Both the position numbers and the translations under genes were made by a program. From an uncultured Caryophanales bacterium (GTDB taxonomy: Bacteria > Bacillota_I > Bacilli_A > RF39 > UBA660): a DNA stretch of 42,951 nt. The notes under the pieces are model-generated. The model saw only the letters and a program-made list of their open reading frames with translations. It made no database searches and had not been told where the DNA came from. Below are positions 8,428-15,933 of the stretch, one piece after another (within the stretch, counting starts at the first letter, position 1; each line of letters opens with the position of its first letter). The DNA lies in assembly GCA_947165475.1 (NCBI GenBank), contig CAMVAN010000004.1:1-42951 (forward strand), given 5' to 3'.

Positions 8428-8645
8428 AAAAAAGAGACCTCATCCAAAGGACGAAATCTCGTGGTACCACCTTATTTTATACTTAATAGTATCTTCATAT
8501 CTTTAACGGAATTATCCGGAATAGCTTACTTATTTTCAGTAATTCTGCTCCTCTGCTACCTTCATTATGTTTTTTTACTCATTTTCAGCAACCATGAGTT
8601 CTCTATAAAAAAAACTATAATTACTCCTCAGATTCAACGCATCTA
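8428..8645 (-). promoter_or_regulatory. T-box riboswitch, tRNA-Val (GUA specifier)
   Basis: Leader of the nucleotidase-valS operon. The antiterminator sequence GGTGGTACCACG is present near 8470-8457. The terminator stem GAGATTTCGTCC / GGATGAGGTCTC (8460-8434, 12 bp with wobbles) is followed by six T. In Stem I the strand TCTG followed by AGGAGTAA (AGUA-type bulge) pairs with CAGA. The triplet just before CAGA, with one intervening purine, is GTA (8559-8557), a valine codon. This agrees with the downstream valS gene. Confidence 0.9.
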
Positions 8646-8650
8646 GGCTT

Positions 8651-8679
8651 ATTATATCTTAAAGATTATTATAATACAA
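8651..8679 (-). promoter_or_regulatory. Promoter of the valine T-box operon
   Basis: On the minus strand TTGTAT (8679-8674), a 17-nt spacer and TATAAT (8656-8651), immediately before the T-box leader. Confidence 0.7.
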
Positions 8680-8690
8680 GTATTTTATTT

Positions 8691-9503
8691 TTATTTTTTT
8701 GATGATGTGGAAGTGTCTATTAGATTTATATCGTTAATTACTAACATTTTATCTAAATCTTCAATTCTTCTTTGAATATCTTCCTTTTCAATATCTTTTT
8801 TCACTCTTCTCTTATATGCTTTTTTTGTTATTTCTTCTACTTTTTGTACTATATATTTTTCTATTTTTAATATTTCAATTTTTTTATCTATATCTTTTTC
8901 TTTTATCATAGCTTTTTTTAAATCTTGTTCTATTTTTTTTATGTCAATAACTTGCTCACTTATACCAAAGTGAATCATAACTTCCTTTATAGAAAATAAA
9001 TATGATATCAAATCATATGATTCATAGTCATCTATTTTCATTTTAAAAGCTTTTCTTATATAATTTTCTATGTTTCCTATTTCAATATATTCTTCTATTT
9101 CTTTAGTACTTCCAAATTGCTCATTATAACTATTCTCATTACCTATCATATATTTATTATAATTTAAATAATTTAAAATATAATCATATATCAATTCTTT
9201 AATATTTCTAATTTGACTATAAATATGTTGATGTTCTTTTGGATAAGATGCTAATTGTATAATACTAATTAGTCTTCCTACACCATCAAATGTTTTACTA
9301 CTCCAACTAGTAATATTATTATCATTTCTATTAAATTCATCTAAGGCAGTTATTAATTCAGGAGGAGTAATACTTTTTAAAAAAGAAATTATATTTTTAA
9401 TAATTTCTTTTCTATTTGCATTTGAATAATCAAAATTAGATGGAGATGGTAAGACTAATTCTAAATCATTCATTATTTCAATATAACTTTTTTTATTATT
9501 CAT
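8691..9503 (-). CDS. Hypothetical helical protein, end of the second effector operon
   Basis: 270 residues, no recognised family. It has no signal peptide or membrane segment and is rich in Ile, Lys and Glu. Helices are predicted throughout, and there is a long charged coiled-coil-like segment at about 185-255 (KKIEQDLKKAMIKEKDIDKK...). GGAGAG precedes the ATG. It lies 14 nt after the membrane-tailed protein gene at 9518 and is the last gene of the operon that starts near 14845. As the terminal gene beside type VII substrates it may be a cytoplasmic chaperone, adaptor or immunity factor, but this rests on position alone. Confidence 0.6.
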   Translation of the reverse strand: MNNKKSYIEIMNDLELVLPSPSNFDYSNANRKEIIKNIISFLKSITPPELITALDEFNRNDNNITSWSSKTFDGVGRLISIIQLASYPKEHQHIYSQIRNIKELIYDYILNYLNYNKYMIGNENSYNEQFGSTKEIEEYIEIGNIENYIRKAFKMKIDDYESYDLISYLFSIKEVMIHFGISEQVIDIKKIEQDLKKAMIKEKDIDKKIEILKIEKYIVQKVEEITKKAYKRRVKKDIEKEDIQRRIEDLDKMLVINDINLIDTSTSSKK

Positions 9504-9517
9504 TTTGCTCTCCTATT

Positions 9518-10219
9518 TTAGTTATCTTCATCCTCATAATAATCTACATTTTCTCCATAAAACTTGTCTAGGTTATTATTTGTTCTTGTTGCTTGATAAG
9601 CTGGTGCTTTTAAATCCTGTTCGTTTTCATTACTCATAATATCCATATCTGAGTCTTCAACATCATCTTCTATTTCAATTGACGTATCTTCTATTGGTTC
9701 AAATTTATCTAATACTAATTTGTTTTTATTTTTCCTTTTATACTCATCATATATAACCGCACCAGCTGAAGCAACAATCCCTGTTGTAGCAATACCGAGT
9801 CCAATTGGAACTGTATTAATTTCTGTAGATGTATTAGAGTTTTCTGATACAGTTGTATCATTTTGTTCTGGTAATGGTACCTTTGTTACTTCTTTTAATT
9901 CGGCTTTTGCATTTGAAAAAATATTATTAGTATTATCTTTCGTTTTTATCTCACTATAATGAGATAATGTTTTTGAAAGAGTAGAATTTAATCTAGTTAT
10001 TTCTTCTACCATCTTATTAAAATTATTTAGTAATATGCTTAAACTATCTTTATAATTTGTAATACAGTTTGTATGAATAAAATTAATATTTTTAATATAC
10101 TCTTCAATTTCATAAAATGAATTAATTATATTTTTATTATGAATTGTATTTTCTATATTATTTAATTCTCTTGTAGTAGTTTGTATTTTTTCAAAATCAA
10201 TATTTTGAGAATCCTTCAT
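9518..10219 (-). CDS. WXG-like helical protein with one membrane helix and acidic tail
   Basis: About 233 residues from the ATG at 10219 (MKDSQNIDFEK), chosen because AAGGAGGAA precedes it. An ATG 30 nt upstream lies inside the previous gene. Residues 1-100 are helical, like an ESX substrate. About 115-140 is a Thr/Ser/Asn linker. About 142-165 (VPIGLGIATTGIVASAGAVI) is a membrane helix followed by YDEYKRK. The tail is strongly acidic (IEIEDDVEDSDMDI...). The helix-basic-acidic-tail order repeats at the C-terminus of the 855-residue protein encoded upstream, suggesting a shared anchoring or sorting signal. Function unknown. Confidence 0.65.
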   Translation of the reverse strand: MKDSQNIDFEKIQTTTRELNNIENTIHNKNIINSFYEIEEYIKNINFIHTNCITNYKDSLSILLNNFNKMVEEITRLNSTLSKTLSHYSEIKTKDNTNNIFSNAKAELKEVTKVPLPEQNDTTVSENSNTSTEINTVPIGLGIATTGIVASAGAVIYDEYKRKNKNKLVLDKFEPIEDTSIEIEDDVEDSDMDIMSNENEQDLKAPAYQATRTNNNLDKFYGENVDYYEDEDN

Positions 10220-10232
10220 TATTCCTTCCTCC

Positions 10233-10739
10233 TTATAATGATTTTGCATTTTCTAGTCTTTCTTTTAGTTTATTAATTCTATCAATTATATTATTTTCAA
10301 TTTCTGATACCTCATCTATTGTTATTCCAGAATGATTATTATTTAATCTATTTTTTAATGATGTAGTATTTTCTAGTATCTTTTCCTCTTCTTGTATTTT
10401 ATTATCTATAGCTTCAATTAATTGTTTTTTTTCTATTTCTTTTTGATTCAAGGTATCATCTCTAACACTATTTATCAGCCTATTCATTTCAGCCTGCATT
10501 TCTTCTATGTTATTTATAATTTTTATAGTACTTTCATAAGCAGGAGCAGAGCCATTCAAAAAAAGAGCATTTTCATTTAAACCACCATTAGCTATTTCAT
10601 CTAGAAGTTTATTTTTTACTTCTTTATCAATATTATTTTTAAATTCTGAATAAGTGGTTGACATTTTTTCAAAAATTTTTTCTGGATTAATAATTTCGTA
10701 TGTCTCAGTTTTCCAGGAAATCCAATCTACTTTAGCCAT
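10233..10739 (-). CDS. Helical WXG-type partner protein
   Basis: 168 residues. It begins MAKVDWISWKTE and is helical throughout, with a long coiled coil at about 95-165 (QKEIEKKQLIEAIDNKIQEEE...). A short break near 52-65 (NGGLNENALFLNGSAPA) could be the hairpin turn of an ESX-like fold. There is no membrane segment. AGGAGG lies before the ATG. It overlaps the upstream end of the next ORF only in a start that is not used. It lies between the DUF4176 gene and the membrane-tailed protein gene, which suggests a dimer partner or targeting factor. Confidence 0.62.
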   Translation of the reverse strand: MAKVDWISWKTETYEIINPEKIFEKMSTTYSEFKNNIDKEVKNKLLDEIANGGLNENALFLNGSAPAYESTIKIINNIEEMQAEMNRLINSVRDDTLNQKEIEKKQLIEAIDNKIQEEEKILENTTSLKNRLNNNHSGITIDEVSEIENNIIDRINKLKERLENAKSL

Positions 10740-10787
10740 AAAAAACCTCCTATTATTTTTTTTTTATTATACAAAAAAGAAGAAGTT

Positions 10788-11156
10788 CTAAGCTTCTGGC
10801 TGACCTTCTCCTTCATTATCATTGTTTGGTTTTTCAGTATTATTTTTTTCAAGTTCAGCTAAACCACCATTCAAAATGGTTGATATTTCTTTTTGTTTAT
10901 CAGTCTTATAACCAGTAAAGCATACTCTTGCTATTTGATTATGATTAAAGGCAAATAGTTGATCACTTGTTACCATTCCTTCTGGATAGAAGCATGCTCC
11001 ATAATCAAACATTTTTCCTTGAGCATCTACTTTTCCATTTTTATCATACACATCTCCACTTGGCATAATACAGTAGCTCGTAATCATTAACTCTCTTTTT
11101 CCACCTTTTAATAATACAACTGTTCCAATTGGCAAAAATCTTTCTTCTATTTCCAT
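10788..11156 (-). CDS. DUF4176-type protein
   Basis: 122 residues, the best match to DUF4176 in the window: FLPIGTVVLLKGGKRELMI at 6-24, then MFDYGACFYPEGMV, a FNHNQIARVCFTGY strand, and a polar C-terminal tail. It follows the large membrane-anchored protein gene by 16 nt and has GGGAGG before the ATG. DUF4176 proteins are companions of LXG-type type VII substrates. Here the neighbour is the 855-residue protein, which supports treating that protein as a secretion substrate or surface component. Confidence 0.82.
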   Translation of the reverse strand: MEIEERFLPIGTVVLLKGGKRELMITSYCIMPSGDVYDKNGKVDAQGKMFDYGACFYPEGMVTSDQLFAFNHNQIARVCFTGYKTDKQKEISTILNGGLAELEKNNTEKPNNDNEGEGQPEA

Positions 11157-11172
11157 TTTATTTCCTCCCTTT

Positions 11173-13740
11173 TTACTGTAAATCTGCTAATTCTTCATTA
11201 TTTCTAGCACCATACTTTTCCGTTTCTTCTTGATAGGAATATTCGTCTTCTGATGAAAGTTCTTCATTTTCATTTTCACTACTTTCATCATTTTCTAATA
11301 AACTATCATCTTCTGACCATTCTTCCGTATCTATATCATCATAACTACTATTATTTTTATGATCAATATATGCTTTTGCACCAATTCCTGCGGCGGCTGC
11401 AGCACTTAGTCCTGCTGCAATAGGAATTACACCGTTTCCTGTACTCTTTACAGTTGGTTGAATTGGGACAGATGATGTTGGTATTTTTGTAGTTCTACCT
11501 CTTTGTATTATATCTTCTATAGAGTCACTTGCATCATCAATTAATGGTGAATCATTTGTGGTTTCTAAATCTATATTAGTCATCTCTTCTAGGCCATTTT
11601 CTTCATTAGATGATATATATCCTGTATCTTCGCTATAACTTCCACCAGTATAATCCGTTGAAGATGGAGCGCTAAATGTTTCAGCACTTGAAGTAGTTGA
11701 TTGTTCAACTGGAGTTGTAATAGTTTGTGATGAAGCATCTTGCTCTGATGTAGTATTTGGTGTAATATTTGAACTATTATCTGTTTGAGTAGTATTTGTT
11801 GATGTATTAGTTGTTTCGTTAGAATTATCGTTAGTTGTAGGATTTAAGACTTCATCTTTGGCTATTTCTTCATTAGATGGTTCAACACTACTAATTGGAT
11901 CTACAGTAGAGTTTGTTGTATCTTGATTAGTTGTTGGTGTCGTAGTAGTTGGAGTTGTTTCAGAAGGTGTTATATTGTTAGGAGTGGTATCTGTATATGA
12001 TGGAGATCCTCCAGAGTTTCCTCCTCCAGAGTTTCCTCCTCCAGAGTTTCCTCCTCCTGAGCTTCCGCCATCTCCTCCGCCATGATATCCTCCATCACTT
12101 CCTGTTGAAGTAGACGTATTACCTGTATCATTCTGATTTCCCCCAGTTGATGAAGTCATTTCAACATTTGGATTAGATGTTTCATTAATATTACCATTTG
12201 GTGTAGCTTGGGATATGCTAGAGTTTGGCAGAGGATTCTGATTTCTCCTTGCATCCATCTCATTATTTACTCTAAATACATTTTCAGCAGTTGTTGTTGC
12301 GACTCCCGGATTGGTTGCTGCTTTTGCTACTGTTGATGCTGCTGTTAAAATTGCCCCTTTTCCTGTTTGAATTGGATGAGTTACTACATTTTTTGCAGCA
12401 CTGGCTGCGGTTGATACTGCCGTTTTTCCTGTTTGAATTGGATGAGTTACTGCATTAGCAGCAGTCTTTGCGGCACCTGTTGCTGCCCCAGCAGCTGTTG
12501 AAAATGGATGTGCTCCAAATTTTTGCCCTGCCTGCGTGAAGGAATCTGTATATCCTTGGAAGGATGAAAGTTTACTACCTTTTGCAGTTTCTAATGCTTT
12601 ATTTGCAATGTCTAAATCTTTTGTTGCTTTGTCTAAATTTCTCAATGCATCATCTGCATTATCTCTTATTAATTCTTGAGCTCTTATTGCTTTGTCTGTT
12701 GCTCCAGCTTCATATAACTCATCTATTTTTTCACTTGCATTTTTAAAGGTTTCTTTTGCTCCTTTTGCAGCATCGCTAGCACTTTTAAATGTTTTGTCTG
12801 CTTTGTCAACAGCTTTTTGGGCTTCTTTAATAGCATTTCGTTTACTCAAACCTTCTCCAAGTTTACCAGCACCAAATGCAAGTCCAGCTTGTACAGCTCC
12901 TTGAACGGCTCCATCTTTGAACGCCTTATTAAAGTCATTCCCTCTAATTAAGCTTGATTCGGTTCCAGAACCTGTTCCTCCTATTCCAGCTGCAGCTGTT
13001 GCTCCCCAAGTAGAGCTTGAAGCCATTGATAGTGCCTTAGTGCCCAGCTTCGTTTTTCCAAGCCATTGTGCTGGTGCTGATCCAGATAAAGCTCCGCCCA
13101 TATATAAATATCCAGCCGATTTTCCTACAACGTTAAATGCTCCAGCTAACCCACTGTCTTCGGTAAAGAATGATTTCTTAGCTAAATCAGTTGAGTAATA
13201 TAATTTGTCAAACATCATATGAGAATAGTCAGTTTTTACAAAATTTCCTACTGTTTCTTCTATTCCTTCTTTTGTTCCTGTTAGTCTTCCGAAAGTGTTA
13301 GCAGCAACAAATCCACCTAAAGATACTACCCCATCACCAAGATCTTCGAATGCTGATACGAATCCTTCTCCTGTTTTAGCAGCTGCCATTCCTAAGGTTG
13401 CAAAAACATTTTCTCCAAAAGAAGCATCGGCATAAGCTTTTGCTGCATCTGCATCAGATTGTAAAGCAGTTCCAATTCCAACTACGTGTTCTTTTAGTTC
13501 GTTAAAAGAAGCTTCATATTCTGCTGTTGGTAATGTTGCAGAAAAATAATCTGCAACTCCTTTCGCATTATTTATTTGATCTATAATTGAAACAAAATCT
13601 CCTTTTGTAGTTTCTATTTGATCAGCAGCGTGATTAATTCCATTAACAGTCGCAGATACTTTTGGATAATTTGTAACTAAATCTTTAGATTCACTCGATC
13701 TACCCGTTAAAAATTCTTGAGCGCTTTCTATAATACCCAT
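11173..13740 (-). CDS. Large WXG-type surface protein with C-terminal membrane helix and acidic tail
   Basis: 855 residues, family not recognised. Order of parts: helical ESX/LXG-like head (about 1-110), Gly/Ala-rich hydrophobic region (about 112-300, including GVVSLGGFVAANTFG), coiled coil (about 302-390), two near-identical THPIQTGK units (about 430 and 450), and a long Ser/Thr/Asn/Gly-rich stretch (about 490-770) with a perfect GGNSG tandem repeat. A membrane helix follows at about 776-798 (VIPIAAGLSAAAAAGIGAKA), then a strongly acidic tail to the end. There is no signal peptide and no LPXTG motif. The extended low-complexity part suggests it spans the wall or lies outside it. Neighbours are two WXG100-like genes upstream and DUF4176 downstream. 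It may be a type VII secreted adhesin or structural part, which is inference. Confidence 0.6.
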   Translation of the reverse strand: MGIIESAQEFLTGRSSESKDLVTNYPKVSATVNGINHAADQIETTKGDFVSIIDQINNAKGVADYFSATLPTAEYEASFNELKEHVVGIGTALQSDADAAKAYADASFGENVFATLGMAAAKTGEGFVSAFEDLGDGVVSLGGFVAANTFGRLTGTKEGIEETVGNFVKTDYSHMMFDKLYYSTDLAKKSFFTEDSGLAGAFNVVGKSAGYLYMGGALSGSAPAQWLGKTKLGTKALSMASSSTWGATAAAGIGGTGSGTESSLIRGNDFNKAFKDGAVQGAVQAGLAFGAGKLGEGLSKRNAIKEAQKAVDKADKTFKSASDAAKGAKETFKNASEKIDELYEAGATDKAIRAQELIRDNADDALRNLDKATKDLDIANKALETAKGSKLSSFQGYTDSFTQAGQKFGAHPFSTAAGAATGAAKTAANAVTHPIQTGKTAVSTAASAAKNVVTHPIQTGKGAILTAASTVAKAATNPGVATTTAENVFRVNNEMDARRNQNPLPNSSISQATPNGNINETSNPNVEMTSSTGGNQNDTGNTSTSTGSDGGYHGGGDGGSSGGGNSGGGNSGGGNSGGSPSYTDTTPNNITPSETTPTTTTPTTNQDTTNSTVDPISSVEPSNEEIAKDEVLNPTTNDNSNETTNTSTNTTQTDNSSNITPNTTSEQDASSQTITTPVEQSTTSSAETFSAPSSTDYTGGSYSEDTGYISSNEENGLEEMTNIDLETTNDSPLIDDASDSIEDIIQRGRTTKIPTSSVPIQPTVKSTGNGVIPIAAGLSAAAAAGIGAKAYIDHKNNSSYDDIDTEEWSEDDSLLENDESSENENEELSSEDEYSYQEETEKYGARNNEELADLQ
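12008..12067. repeat. 15-bp tandem repeat inside the 855-residue protein gene
   Basis: Three perfect copies of CCTCCAGAGTTTCCT (12008-12052) and one diverged copy (12053-12067). On the coding strand it encodes a Gly-Gly-Asn-Ser-Gly flexible repeat. Length is likely to vary between strains by slippage. Confidence 0.85.
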
Positions 13741-13755
13741 ATTTTCCCCTTTCTG

Positions 13756-14154
13756 TTACGATACTCGTACCACACCACTTGTAGAACGTACTGCATTTTC
13801 AGCTTGATCATTAAACTGTTGTTGTATTTGATCATGAACTGAAACTACTTCTTGGTAAAAAGCATCCAACTGTGCATCGATTGCTGATGGAATTGAATTA
13901 ATATAATTAATCGTATCATCAATTGCTGGAGCCATACTTGCCCCATTTACAATTACTGCTGTAGATGCATCGTGTTCTACCGAGTCTAATTCTTTGGATA
14001 CTGCATCTAACCCTGTTCTTAGTGTTGACTTTGCATTCGTGATTAATGGCTCTATTTCACTTGGATTAATTTTATTGTTTGCATCTTCTGCTGTACAATA
14101 ACATATTTTTTCATTATTGCTGTCATATCCATTGTACGTTTGTGGTCCTAACAT
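13756..14154 (-). CDS. Helical ESX-like protein
   Basis: 132 residues. After a short Tyr/Cys-containing start (MLGPQTYNGYDSN, with CYC at about 18-20) it is amphipathic helix to the end. A break near 68-75 (VNGASMAPA) could be the turn of a helical hairpin as in WXG100 proteins. It lies between the WXG100-like pair and the 855-residue protein, 15 nt before the latter, and has AAGGAGG before the ATG. It is probably cosecreted or a partner of the large protein. No family was recognised. Confidence 0.65.
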   Translation of the reverse strand: MLGPQTYNGYDSNNEKICYCTAEDANNKINPSEIEPLITNAKSTLRTGLDAVSKELDSVEHDASTAVIVNGASMAPAIDDTINYINSIPSAIDAQLDAFYQEVVSVHDQIQQQFNDQAENAVRSTSGVVRVS

Positions 14155-14176
14155 TTCTGTTCCTCCTTTTTTATGT

Positions 14177-14234
14177 AATGCATAGGAAAAAGAGAACGTA
14201 TTCTCACTTTCCTACACATTGCATAAAGCAATGT
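14177..14234 (-). other. Mutually exclusive RNA hairpins between two ESX-like genes
   Basis: In the 85-nt gap the transcript can form ACATTGC-TTTAT-GCAATGT (14234-14216), or a long imperfect hairpin from AATGTGTAGG at 14220 to CCTATGCATT at 14177, including GAGAA/TTCTC and GGAAA/TTTCC steps. The two share the AATGT segment and cannot both form. No T run follows, so this is not a plain terminator. It may set the expression ratio or protect the upstream mRNA. Confidence 0.5.
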
Positions 14235-14239
14235 ATAAA

Positions 14240-14521
14240 TTATTCTTGTGCAAATTTTTCAATTTCTGGAAGTGCTGTTTCTAATTTTACAGCTTGATTA
14301 TCCATTTCTTTCATGTTGTCAGTCATATCTGCATCATAATAATGTTCTAATTTTTGAAGTATTTCTCTTCCGAAATCTGCTTGAATACCACTAGCAACAC
14401 ATTTTTGAGCAACTTCTTTTAATTCTATTGCATCAGCATCTAATTGTTTTGTTAAAGTACGAATTGTATCTATTGTGTTTTTTACTTCGCCTGAATCAAA
14501 TTTTAAATTACTATCTGCCAT
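14240..14521 (-). CDS. WXG100-like protein
   Basis: 93 residues, the standard ESX size. It forms two amphipathic helices with a break near 47-52 (SGIQADFG). No Trp-X-Gly is present. It shares the MAD start and length with the adjacent gene at 14549, and the pair is probably a secreted heterodimer, the usual arrangement of small type VII substrates. AAGGAG lies before the ATG. The next gene is 85 nt downstream, separated by RNA hairpins. Confidence 0.75.
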   Translation of the reverse strand: MADSNLKFDSGEVKNTIDTIRTLTKQLDADAIELKEVAQKCVASGIQADFGREILQKLEHYYDADMTDNMKEMDNQAVKLETALPEIEKFAQE

Positions 14522-14548
14522 TTTTTTGTTCTCCTTTCTCAGTTTAAT

Positions 14549-14845
14549 TTATGAGTTCATTGTGTCTTCTAAAGCTCTTGATAATTTATCAAAGCCTTCT
14601 GTTTTATAAGCCATATAATCTTCTGCTTTTTTTGTTTCGTTTACTATTTGATCTAAATTAGGTTTTAATTTAGATGTAAAATGATTCTTTAAAGCTTCTG
14701 ATGCTTCACCCATGAATGGAGCTGAAGTTAATCTATTAATTTCATTTTCTAAATCATCAAAACATTTATTAAATTTTTTTATTGATGCACCTAATTCATC
14801 TGTAAATTCTCCTAAATCTCTTGAATGTAATTCAACATCTGCCAT
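14549..14845 (-). CDS. WXG100-like protein, first gene of the second effector operon
   Basis: 98 residues. It is a helical hairpin with the turn APFMGEASEAL at about 42-52, where Phe-Met-Gly replaces Trp-X-Gly, the same variant seen in the glucosaminidase fusion at 4420. A C-terminal YxxxKTEGFDK region fits the usual ESX tail. AGGAGG precedes the ATG, and a sigma-A-type promoter lies about 75 nt upstream. It heads the operon 14549, 14240, 13756, 11173, 10788, 10233, 9518, 8691. The secretion ATPase (EssC type) is not in the window. Confidence 0.8.
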   Translation of the reverse strand: MADVELHSRDLGEFTDELGASIKKFNKCFDDLENEINRLTSAPFMGEASEALKNHFTSKLKPNLDQIVNETKKAEDYMAYKTEGFDKLSRALEDTMNS

Positions 14846-14918
14846 ATTCTATTTCACCTCCTATTATATTTTTAGAATATTGGTCATTTTTTCTTCCGAA
14901 CCCATATCCTATGTTTTT

Positions 14919-14947
14919 ATTGTAATAATTTTTTTTTGATTAATCAA
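14919..14947 (-). promoter_or_regulatory. Promoter of the WXG100 operon
   Basis: On the minus strand TTGATT (14947-14942), a 17-nt spacer and TACAAT (14924-14919). The -35 lies in a 12-bp palindrome TTGATTAATCAA (14936-14947), a possible regulator site. Confidence 0.55.
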
Positions 14948-15129
14948 GTTTTTTTTATTATTATTTGTTCTTTTTACAGCTATTAACATAATTTTATTTT
15001 TATTACACATTTTTTTTAAATAAACATATATTTATATTAGAAATAGTTTTTATTATTAACTTCTATTTCTATTTTTTCATTAGTCTTCTTATATCACATT
15101 AAACCTTATATATAGAAGGGAGGGATAAT

Positions 15130-15534
15130 ATGGATTGTTCTGATAATAATCATTGTTCATCTTGTTTATATGATATTTTAAAAAAAATTGTTCTTCTTCA
15201 GAAACAAGACTTTGATTTAGACAGTTTTACTGGCTGTGATAAACCTTTTTTAGGTCCTTTAATTACAAATAATTTTTATAATACTAGGCCTATTCAACTA
15301 TATGTTTGTGCTACAGGCGTTCCTTGGAGTTTTAATTATACTTTAGCAGATGGTACTGAAGGAACTAGTGATATACTAAGAGTTGAATCATTAGATGATT
15401 GTTGTTGTACATGTAGAATTCTATATACTAATTTAGAAAACAACCAAGTTTTAAGTACAGATCAGTTTGTTACAATTGACTTGCATTCTTGTGGAGCAAT
15501 ACGTTGTTTTTCTGATACTTATGTTGCACTATAA
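15130..15534 (+). CDS. CotY/CotZ-like spore coat protein
   Basis: 134 residues with 11 cysteines. The arrangement follows the CotY/CotZ/ExsY coat family: CSSCLYDILKKIVLLQ near the start, RPIQLYVCATGVPW in the middle, then ILRVESLDDCCCTCRIL and a C-terminal FVTIDLHSCGAIRCF. These proteins cross-link through disulfides in the outer coat or exosporium of spores. GGGAGGG lies before the ATG. The gene is alone on the plus strand, and its terminator is shared with the convergent small gene. The call fits the presence of spoIIIAH, gerE and gerM in this window. The 280-nt AT-rich gap upstream (14850-15129) holds the WXG operon promoter, and I see no clear sigma-K site in it. Confidence 0.8.
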   Translation: MDCSDNNHCSSCLYDILKKIVLLQKQDFDLDSFTGCDKPFLGPLITNNFYNTRPIQLYVCATGVPWSFNYTLADGTEGTSDILRVESLDDCCCTCRILYTNLENNQVLSTDQFVTIDLHSCGAIRCFSDTYVAL

Positions 15535-15535
15535 A

Positions 15536-15556
15536 AATAGACTTTCGTCTATTTTT
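15536..15556. terminator. Bidirectional terminator between convergent genes
   Basis: AATAGAC (15536-15542), TTTC loop, GTCTATT (15547-15553), with a T run on the plus side and an A run before it that serves the minus strand. Confidence 0.7.
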
Positions 15557-15857
15557 TACTTAATCTTTCAATTTTTATAATACTATCTATTGGTATTTTT
15601 TCGTTATCTATAGTAATAATAAATTCACTATTCTTTGCTAATAAAGATGTTTCTTTTGATAAATCTTTTGTTTGTAAATAAACTTTAACATTATAAGGAC
15701 GTCCAATTCCGTTAAATATTTTATTAATTGTTTCTCTAATATTATTATTATTTTTACTATTATCTTTTCTTTCTACATAGCAAATTTTTTTATTATTATT
15801 TTTTATGTTAAGCTTTTCATTTTTATATAATTTTGGTAATTTTTTTATAGATGTCAC
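15549..15857 (-). CDS. Small basic hypothetical protein
   Basis: About 102 residues, very rich in Lys and Asn, no membrane segment. The second half (about 50-98) looks like a small beta domain: PYNVKVYLQTKDL, SEFIITIDNEKIPIDSIIKIERL. The start is uncertain. The GTG at 15857 is itself part of the sequence GAGGTG, which looks like the ribosome binding site, and no ATG follows at the right place. An ATA or a downstream start are alternatives. It is convergent with the coat gene and could be spore related, but there is no direct evidence. Confidence 0.55.
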   Translation of the reverse strand: MTSIKKLPKLYKNEKLNIKNNNKKICYVERKDNSKNNNNIRETINKIFNGIGRPYNVKVYLQTKDLSKETSLLAKNSEFIITIDNEKIPIDSIIKIERLSKK

Positions 15858-15904
15858 CTCTATAAAATTTATGTGTTTTTTTCATAAAAATACACATTTT
15901 TTGG

Positions 15905-15910
15905 TATAAT
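15905..15910 (+). promoter_or_regulatory. Extended -10 element for the SEDS gene
   Basis: TATAAT preceded by TTGG, 24 nt upstream of the ATG. No good -35 is visible. Confidence 0.5.
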
Positions 15911-15933
15911 AGTAAAAGAAATGGAGGTTTCTT

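Noticed and set aside
12008..12067. Short tandem repeats as a CRISPR array
   Set aside because: The 15-bp units are contiguous without spacers and are in frame, encoding a Gly-Ser-Asn repeat.
12564..13198. Plus-strand open frames within the 855-residue protein gene
   Set aside because: They are reverse-strand shadows of the biased Ala/Gly/Thr-rich coding sequence, with no ribosome binding sites.
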